Assembly (NCBI GenBank): GCA_022482785.1
Contig: JAKVON010000006.1
Coordinates: 1-64,000, forward strand
Length of the DNA: 64,000 nt
Source of the DNA: Atopobiaceae bacterium
GTDB taxonomy: Bacteria > Actinomycetota > Coriobacteriia > Coriobacteriales > Atopobiaceae
Direction of reading: 5' to 3'
Under the pieces are notes generated by a model. The model was not told where the DNA came from, did no database searches, and saw nothing but the letters and a program-made list of their open reading frames with translations. Both the position numbers and the translations under genes were made by a program. This document shows, piece by piece, positions 59,309-64,000 of the stretch; position 1 is the stretch's first letter, and each line of letters begins with the position of its first letter.

Positions 59309-60250
59309 ATGGCAGACGCTAGGCATGACCTCGTTATCATCGGCGCGGGACCAGCCGGGCTCTCGGCATCCATCTATGCGCGCCGTGCCCTGCTCGACAC
59401 CCTCGTCATCGAGCAGGGCGCCTTCGGCGGGCAGATCTCGCTCACGGCGACCATCGACAACTACCCGGGCGTCGAGGAGACGTCCGGGGCCGAGCTCTCG
59501 CAGCGCATGCAGGGTCAGGCGGAGGGCTTCGGCGCCCAGTTCGCATACGACTCCGTCGAGGCGATCGAGCGGACGGACGGCGGCTTCGTCGTGCGCTGCA
59601 CGGATGCCTCCTACGAGTCCACGGCCCTCGTCATGGCATCCGGCGCCGTTCCGCGGCATGCCGGCTTCGACGGCGAGGAGCGCTTCGCCGGGCACGGCGT
59701 CTCGTACTGCGCCACCTGCGACGGCATGTTCTACAGGGGCAAGCGCGTCTTCGTCGTGGGCGGCGGCAACACGGCGTGCGAGGAGGCCCTGTTCCTGACC
59801 CGCTTCGCGAGCCACGTGACCTTGGTCGTCAGGAAGGACCACGTTCGCGCGGCGCCGTCCGTGGCCAGGGAGCTCGAGGAAAACGAGAAGCTCGACGTGC
59901 GGTACCTCACGAGCATCGTGTCCGTCGACGGGGACGTCGCGCTCTCTTCGGTCGCCTTCCGAGACAACGCGACGGGGGAGACCTCGGTCGAGACGTTCGA
60001 CGAGGGCGGCGTGGGCGTCTTCGTCTTCGTGGGCAACATCCCCTCGACCCAGCTGCTCGCAGGCCTCGTGGAGCTCGCGCCCGACGGCTCCGTCATCACG
60101 GACGAGGCGATGGCCACCAAGACCCCTGGCCTCTTCTGCGCCGGCGACGTTCGCTCGAAGCCGCTGCGCCAGGTCGTGACCGCTGCCGCCGACGGGGCCA
60201 TAGCCGCCGTGAGCGCGAGCACCTATCTGGGAAAGGCCGTCGAGTCCTAG
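59309..60250 (+). CDS. trxB: Thioredoxin reductase
   Basis: FAD/NADPH enzyme that reduces thioredoxin. The FAD motif GAGPAG is at residues 12-17, the redox pair CATC at 134-137, the NADPH motif GGGNTACEEA follows, and the C-terminal FAD contact is GLFCAGDVRSKPLRQVVTAAADGAIAA. At 313 residues it is standard. It stands alone between a terminator and the convergent stress-protein gene. Confidence 0.95.
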   Translation: MADARHDLVIIGAGPAGLSASIYARRALLDTLVIEQGAFGGQISLTATIDNYPGVEETSGAELSQRMQGQAEGFGAQFAYDSVEAIERTDGGFVVRCTDASYESTALVMASGAVPRHAGFDGEERFAGHGVSYCATCDGMFYRGKRVFVVGGGNTACEEALFLTRFASHVTLVVRKDHVRAAPSVARELEENEKLDVRYLTSIVSVDGDVALSSVAFRDNATGETSVETFDEGGVGVFVFVGNIPSTQLLAGLVELAPDGSVITDEAMATKTPGLFCAGDVRSKPLRQVVTAAADGAIAAVSASTYLGKAVES

Positions 60251-60283
60251 GAGCTCCAGCCGCCTCTCTCGCGGGAGGGAAGG

Positions 60284-60733
60284 CTAACGGACGACCAAGA
60301 CGTCACACTCGCTGTTGCGGATGAGGTAGGTCGAGACGGAGCCCAGGATCGCGTACTGGATGCCGGAAAGCCCCCGGGCCCCGCAGACGACGAGGTCCGG
60401 CCTGATGACGTCGAGCATCTTGATCTTGATGGTCTCGCGGGTCCGGCCGGACTCGACGATGACATGGAGGGCGGGGATTCTGTCGTTGGCCCCGGCGAGG
60501 TCGATCTCCTCCTGGACGGAGTCGCGGAAGCCCTTCTCGAGGCTCTTCACGTAGTCGCCGCCCCTGAAGTCCTTCTGGGAGTGGGAGCCAGGCTCGATGA
60601 CGTGGCCTATGTAGAGTTCGGCCCCATTGGCGGCAGCCATGCCTATCGCGCGTTCGAGGACCGACACCTGCTGGAACGATCCGTCAAGCGGGACGAATAC
60701 CTTCTTGATTCGATCGGTTCCCTCGGACATCAT
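60284..60733 (-). CDS. Universal stress protein (UspA family)
   Basis: Single-domain Usp. The N-terminus KKVFVPLDGSFQQVSVLERAIGMAA and the ATP-binding pattern G-x2-G-x9-G-S (GARGLSGIQYAILGSVS) near the C-terminus indicate the ATP-binding subgroup. Start at 60733, behind GGAGGAG on the minus strand; a second ATG follows directly. At 149 residues it is normal. It converges with trxB with only 33 nt between stops. Its role beyond stress survival cannot be specified. Confidence 0.92.
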   Translation of the reverse strand: MMSEGTDRIKKVFVPLDGSFQQVSVLERAIGMAAANGAELYIGHVIEPGSHSQKDFRGGDYVKSLEKGFRDSVQEEIDLAGANDRIPALHVIVESGRTRETIKIKMLDVIRPDLVVCGARGLSGIQYAILGSVSTYLIRNSECDVLVVR

Positions 60734-61442
60734 GTGAGCTCCTCCCACTCCAGCCGATGCTTCTTTACTTTGGTACCCAAGAAGGGGAGGGGAATGGCAG
60801 ACATAGGGCCCATTCGCAAGGGAGTGGCGGCATGTCTGACCCATCTCCTGGGCTCCGCGCACGAGGCCCAGTCGACGAAGCATGGGCGAATCTACATATT
60901 ATGTAAAGTTGAGAGGGGATACGAGCACCACCGAGGGGGGTGGCCCGGAGAGACCGCGAATATCCGAGCAGGGCGAAACGAGTCTTCGCGAGGATGCGAA
61001 GGCCTTCACGGGGGGTCCGTCGCCTCGCTCGGGGCCCGCGGAGAAGTCGAGGACCCATCGCATGCGGCCTGGCCTTGAATGGCACCATGCAAGCATGGAT
61101 GTTGTGAGCGATCGGGCGAACAAGGCGCGACGGGGGCATAGATGCTCCCAAAGGATTTCCCGTGGCCTTAGAGAGGCTCTCAGCGGTCCGCCATCGTTCG
61201 ACTCGGGAGGAGCTTCTCGAGCCACGACTTCCGGATACGGACGCAAGCAAGGGCCAAGGTTCAGGATGTCCCGGCGTCCGTCGTCGACGGGATGGGCGTC
61301 GGCGCCACGAGCGCAGGAAGGAGGGCGGGCATCTAGGCTGCGCTCGCGAGCGAGAGCGCGGTCCTTCTCGCAGATGTGGCCCAAGCGATAAAACCGTGAT
61401 AATATATGTTATGTAAATTACAGAAGGACGAGCTGAGGAGGC
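60734..61442. other. Long intergenic region without a supported gene
   Basis: About 709 bases between two minus-strand genes. Open frames exist on both strands (for example 60882-61391 plus and 60899-61384 minus), but none gives a recognisable protein, has a good ribosome site or shows the codon bias of the neighbours. AT-rich islands at 60892-60911 and 61400-61420 share TTATGTAAA. The left one (TTTACATAAT on the minus strand) could be a promoter for the stress-protein gene; the region may otherwise hold a regulatory RNA or decayed gene. Confidence 0.5.
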
Positions 61443-63026
61443 CTATCTCCCCCCGTACCCGATGGTCCCATGGGTGAGGGCACGCAGGCGGAAGTCGCAC
61501 TCGTCCTCGTTCTTGATGTCCATGATGACGAGGAGCCGGTCGAGCGCATATATCTCGGTCTCGCCGTTGGGGACCATCTCTCTTCCCGACCGGGTGAGCG
61601 TGATGCAGAGCGAGCTCTCGGGCCATCTGAGGTCGCCGATGGTTCGACCCTCCGCGAAGCTTCCTGCACCCACGATATAGGTGTGGAGAATCTTCTCGCC
61701 GCTCTGGAACTTGTAGTCGCGCTCCGCCTCGGTGGTGCCGAGCATGTTGTTCACGAGGCGCTCGTAGAAGGGGTCGGACTTGAGGAGGTTTGCGGTCACG
61801 TAGGCGGCGATCGAGACGATCGAGACCGAGAGCAGCGCATCGAAGCTCCCTGTGAGCTCGAACACCAGAACCGCAGCCGTCACGGGGGCACGCACGACTC
61901 CCGAGAAGAGCCCTGCGATGCCGAGGACCAGGAAGTTGGTCACGAAGCTGGGGTCGAGGCCCATCTGCGGGCAAACGACCTGGCCGAACATGTCGCCTGC
62001 GATCATGCCCATGATGACGAGCGGGAAAAGCGTGCCGCCAGGGGCTCCCGAGCCGAAGCAGATGGTCGTGAACAGGTACTTCCCCAGAAGGAGCATCACC
62101 AGGAGGGACATCGGCTGTCTCTGGAGGGTCTCGAGGAGCTGCGCGATGGCGCCGCCGCCACAGCAGAGAATGGGAAACGTGAAGGCCATGACGCCCGCCA
62201 CGGCGAACGGAATCGCAAGCCGCGCATACGGCACCCGCCTCTGGATCCTCGAATAGAGCTTCTGGGCGAGAAACATCCCCTGGTTGTGCAAGGCACCGAG
62301 GACTCCCATGACAGCGCCCATGATGATGAGAACGTAGTAGGTGGAGTGCGGGAGCGCTCCTGCCAGCGTGAACGAGAGCACCGGGTCGACGCCCAGGACC
62401 TGGCTCACGAAGTAGTCGGAGCACACGCACGAGACCATCACCGAGATGACGAGAGGCGCCGAGAAGGTCTTGTGGATCTCCTCGATGGCGAACATGACGC
62501 CCGTGAGGGGCGCGTGGAAGGCGGCTGCCATGCCCGAGGCCGCCCCGCAGGTGATGAGGATCCGCTCCTCTCCGCGCCCGCGCTTGAGAAGTCTCGAGAT
62601 GGCCTTCCCGCTCATGCCGCCGAGCTGGACGGCCGGCCCCTCGCGGCCGAGCGAGAGTCCGGCAAGCGACAGGAGCGTTCCCTCGACGAACTTGGCGCCG
62701 ATCACCCGATGCCATTTCTGATTGATATGGCCCATGACCTCGACGTCGACTTGCGGAATGCCAGAGCCCACGGTATAGGGTTCCCAGAGCATGAGGGCAC
62801 TCACGACGAGAAGAATGAGAAGGAGGATCGCAAACCAGAGGGCGATGAGGGTTGGATGGCCGACTGCGCCTTCGGTGAACGTGCGCATGAGGCGCTCGGC
62901 TTGCGTGAGCGCGATGCGATAGAAGGTGACGATGCATCCGGCGAGGAGTCCGACGAGGACGCCCTCCCATACCATCGCGACCTGGAACCGTTCGGAGAGG
63001 CGCCATTCGAGCATGTTCTTCTGCAC
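61443..63026 (-). CDS. ClC-family chloride channel/antiporter with C-terminal TrkA-C domain
   Basis: Voltage-gated chloride channel family membrane protein, probably a Cl-/H+ antiporter. Filter motifs GSGIPQV, GREGPAVQLGG (gating glutamate) and GSGAPGGTLFPLV are present in order, and AFHAPLTGVMFAIEE fits helix F/G. After the membrane part (about 430 residues) a soluble TrkA-C/RCK-C-like domain (TYIVGAGSFAEGRTIGDLRWPESSLCITLTRSG) suggests ligand control. Start at GTG 63026, with GGAGGGG 7 nt before it on the minus strand; ATG 63015 is possible. At 527 residues it is complete. Confidence 0.93.
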   Translation of the reverse strand: MQKNMLEWRLSERFQVAMVWEGVLVGLLAGCIVTFYRIALTQAERLMRTFTEGAVGHPTLIALWFAILLLILLVVSALMLWEPYTVGSGIPQVDVEVMGHINQKWHRVIGAKFVEGTLLSLAGLSLGREGPAVQLGGMSGKAISRLLKRGRGEERILITCGAASGMAAAFHAPLTGVMFAIEEIHKTFSAPLVISVMVSCVCSDYFVSQVLGVDPVLSFTLAGALPHSTYYVLIIMGAVMGVLGALHNQGMFLAQKLYSRIQRRVPYARLAIPFAVAGVMAFTFPILCCGGGAIAQLLETLQRQPMSLLVMLLLGKYLFTTICFGSGAPGGTLFPLVIMGMIAGDMFGQVVCPQMGLDPSFVTNFLVLGIAGLFSGVVRAPVTAAVLVFELTGSFDALLSVSIVSIAAYVTANLLKSDPFYERLVNNMLGTTEAERDYKFQSGEKILHTYIVGAGSFAEGRTIGDLRWPESSLCITLTRSGREMVPNGETEIYALDRLLVIMDIKNEDECDFRLRALTHGTIGYGGR

Positions 63027-63089
63027 GAGATGACCCCTCCCCTCTCTCCCGACTTTCGAAGTCCGTTCACGTTCGAGGATAGCGCAAGA

Positions 63090-63124
63090 AACAGGACCTG
63101 CCGCACGAGGCGGCAGGTCCTGTT
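63090..63124 (-). terminator. Terminator of the NlpC/P60 gene
   Basis: A 15-bp perfect stem (63090-63104 with 63110-63124) and a 5-nt loop. On the minus strand the stem runs into TTTCTTGCGC (its last GTT bases and beyond). It lies 31 nt past the stop of the upstream minus-strand gene and just upstream of the ClC gene. Confidence 0.65.
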
Positions 63125-63154
63125 GGACGAGCGTTAGGTTCGGCCGAGGCCGGC

Positions 63155-64000
63155 CTACACGGGAGTGCCGCCGCCATAGGGCGAGCCCCAGATGGCGCGG
63201 TGCACGACGCCCACGCCGGGGTTGGCCGCCTCGTAGATGCCGCCGGCGCCGTCATAGATGGCAACGTGGCCGCTCCAGAAGATGAGGTCGCCCGCCTCGC
63301 AGCTCGAGACGCTCTTGAGGCTGCACATGGCAGACTGCGCGCCGGAGTTGTGCGGGAGCGAGATGCCGGCATGCGCATAGCACCACTGGGTGTAGCCGGA
63401 GCAGTCGAAGGTGCTGGGGCCCGCGTCGCCATACACGTACTCGCAGCCAAGCTTCGACTGGGCCGCGGCGAGAATGGCGCTCCTCTGGGAAGAGGAGAGT
63501 CCGCCGCCGCCGTTGTTGTCGACGTAGCCGGTGTCCCCGGAGCCGCTGTTGCTCGACGAGCCGCCGTTGTCGGTGTTCGAGCTCCCGCCGTTGTCGGTGC
63601 TGTCGGTGTTGCCGGCGGTGCCGTTGTCGGTGTTCGTATTCGTGTTGGTATCGGTGTTCGCGTTCGCGTTCGTGTCGGTCGCCGCGGCCGTCACGGCGAC
63701 GGCGACGTTGTCGGTGAGGACGCCGTTGTCGTTCGTGGTGGTCGCCGCCGCGGCCTGCTCGGCAAGCTGCTGCCTGACCTCGGCGGAGAGCGTGTTGTAG
63801 TAGGACTGCGCCTCGGAGACCTTGGCCTGGTACTCGCTCACCTTGGCCTGGGAGTTGTCGAGCGCGTCCTGCTGCTGGCTCTCCTGCTGCTCGAGGTTGG
63901 CCTCCTGGTCGTCAAGCTGCTGCTTGAGGGCCTTGACCTCGTTGATGGTCGCGGCGTCGGAGGACGAGACCTTGTCCATGTAGTAGACGCGGTTCACGAG
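63155..64000 (-). CDS. NlpC/P60 peptidoglycan endopeptidase, C-terminal part
   Basis: Secreted cell-wall hydrolase; the 5' end, with any signal peptide, lies beyond the window. From the visible N-terminal side there is a Gln/Glu-rich coiled coil (INEVKALKQQLDDQEANLEQ and on). Then comes a low-complexity linker of about 80 residues made of Thr-Asp-Asn-Ala and Gly-Ser-Asn repeats, and then the NlpC/P60 domain with the catalytic cysteine in FDCSGYTQWCYAHAG and histidine in FWSGHVAIYDG. The layout is that of Spr- or RipA-like hydrolases used in daughter-cell separation. Confidence 0.9.
   Translation of the reverse strand, partial: LVNRVYYMDKVSSSDAATINEVKALKQQLDDQEANLEQQESQQQDALDNSQAKVSEYQAKVSEAQSYYNTLSAEVRQQLAEQAAAATTTNDNGVLTDNVAVAVTAAATDTNANANTDTNTNTNTDNGTAGNTDSTDNGGSSNTDNGGSSSNSGSGDTGYVDNNGGGGLSSSQRSAILAAAQSKLGCEYVYGDAGPSTFDCSGYTQWCYAHAGISLPHNSGAQSAMCSLKSVSSCEAGDLIFWSGHVAIYDGAGGIYEAANPGVGVVHRAIWGSPYGGGTPV

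Noticed and set aside
60882-61391. Possible 169-residue gene in the uspA-clc gap
   Set aside because: No ribosome binding site, no recognisable motif, and equally long frames on the other strand; composition does not favour either.

Overview
This window is a gene-dense, high-GC (roughly 65-70 percent by eye) stretch of a bacterial chromosome. It most resembles the actinobacterial class Coriobacteriia, in the Olsenella/Atopobium/Collinsella range. That placement is inferred from gene content, not from a search. The actinobacterial signals are the mihF-gmk-rpoZ block next to a pyrimidine operon, as in mycobacteria. These sit beside Firmicutes-like features: RNase Y, RNase J, SpoVS, HrcA, and a recA-recX-rny-spoVS-miaB order. 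Almost everything is housekeeping. I saw no mobile element, phage gene or CRISPR array.

Layout: 0-3.5 kb holds the 3' end of the primary sigma factor gene, a tRNA-Asn on the minus strand with its own promoter and terminator, and a three-gene surface-polysaccharide export set (ABC permease, ABC ATPase, GT2 glycosyltransferase). 3.6-9.0 kb is a tightly coupled pyrimidine operon, pyrR-pyrB-pyrC-pyrK-pyrD-pyrF, behind a PyrR-type attenuator; carAB and pyrE are absent here. 9.3-16 kb carries mihF, gmk, rpoZ, thiI, comEA, comEC and holA. 16.2-29.1 kb carries rpsT (minus), then lepA, dus, hemW, a membrane-anchored dnaJ, hrcA, a second dnaJ, mtaB, phoH, ybeY, dgkA, era and recO, mostly with overlapping ends. 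29.2-31.9 kb is rpsO-pnp. 32.0-34.9 kb is a DeoR-type regulator with a fructose-type PTS permease. 35-45 kb holds an ornithine-cyclodeaminase-family gene, rnj, ftsK, a RodZ-like gene, yajQ, rimO, pgsA and cinA. 45-54.1 kb holds recA-recX, rny, an uncharacterised GHKL ATPase, spoVS, miaB, miaA and hflX. 54.1-55.5 kb is lexA facing away from a small membrane LysM gene across three SOS boxes. 55.6-60.7 kb holds nrdR-dut, a purine permease, a uracil permease, trxB and a universal stress protein. 61.4-64 kb, on the minus strand, holds a ClC transporter and a truncated NlpC/P60 cell-wall hydrolase.

Functional links: the pyr operon and the uracil permease supply pyrimidines, while nrdR and dut tune deoxynucleotides. 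recA, recX, lexA and the LysM protein form a recognisable SOS circuit, with operators visible at recA and between lexA and the LysM gene. PNPase, RNase J and RNase Y together are a Gram-positive RNA-decay set.

A technical feature dominates the middle of the window. Twelve single-base (or equivalent) indels disrupt eight otherwise intact conserved genes (second dnaJ, mtaB, pnp, fruA, yajQ, rimO, cinA, GHKL ATPase), all between about 23.9 and 49.6 kb. I read them as probable sequence errors and give each gene its full restored span.
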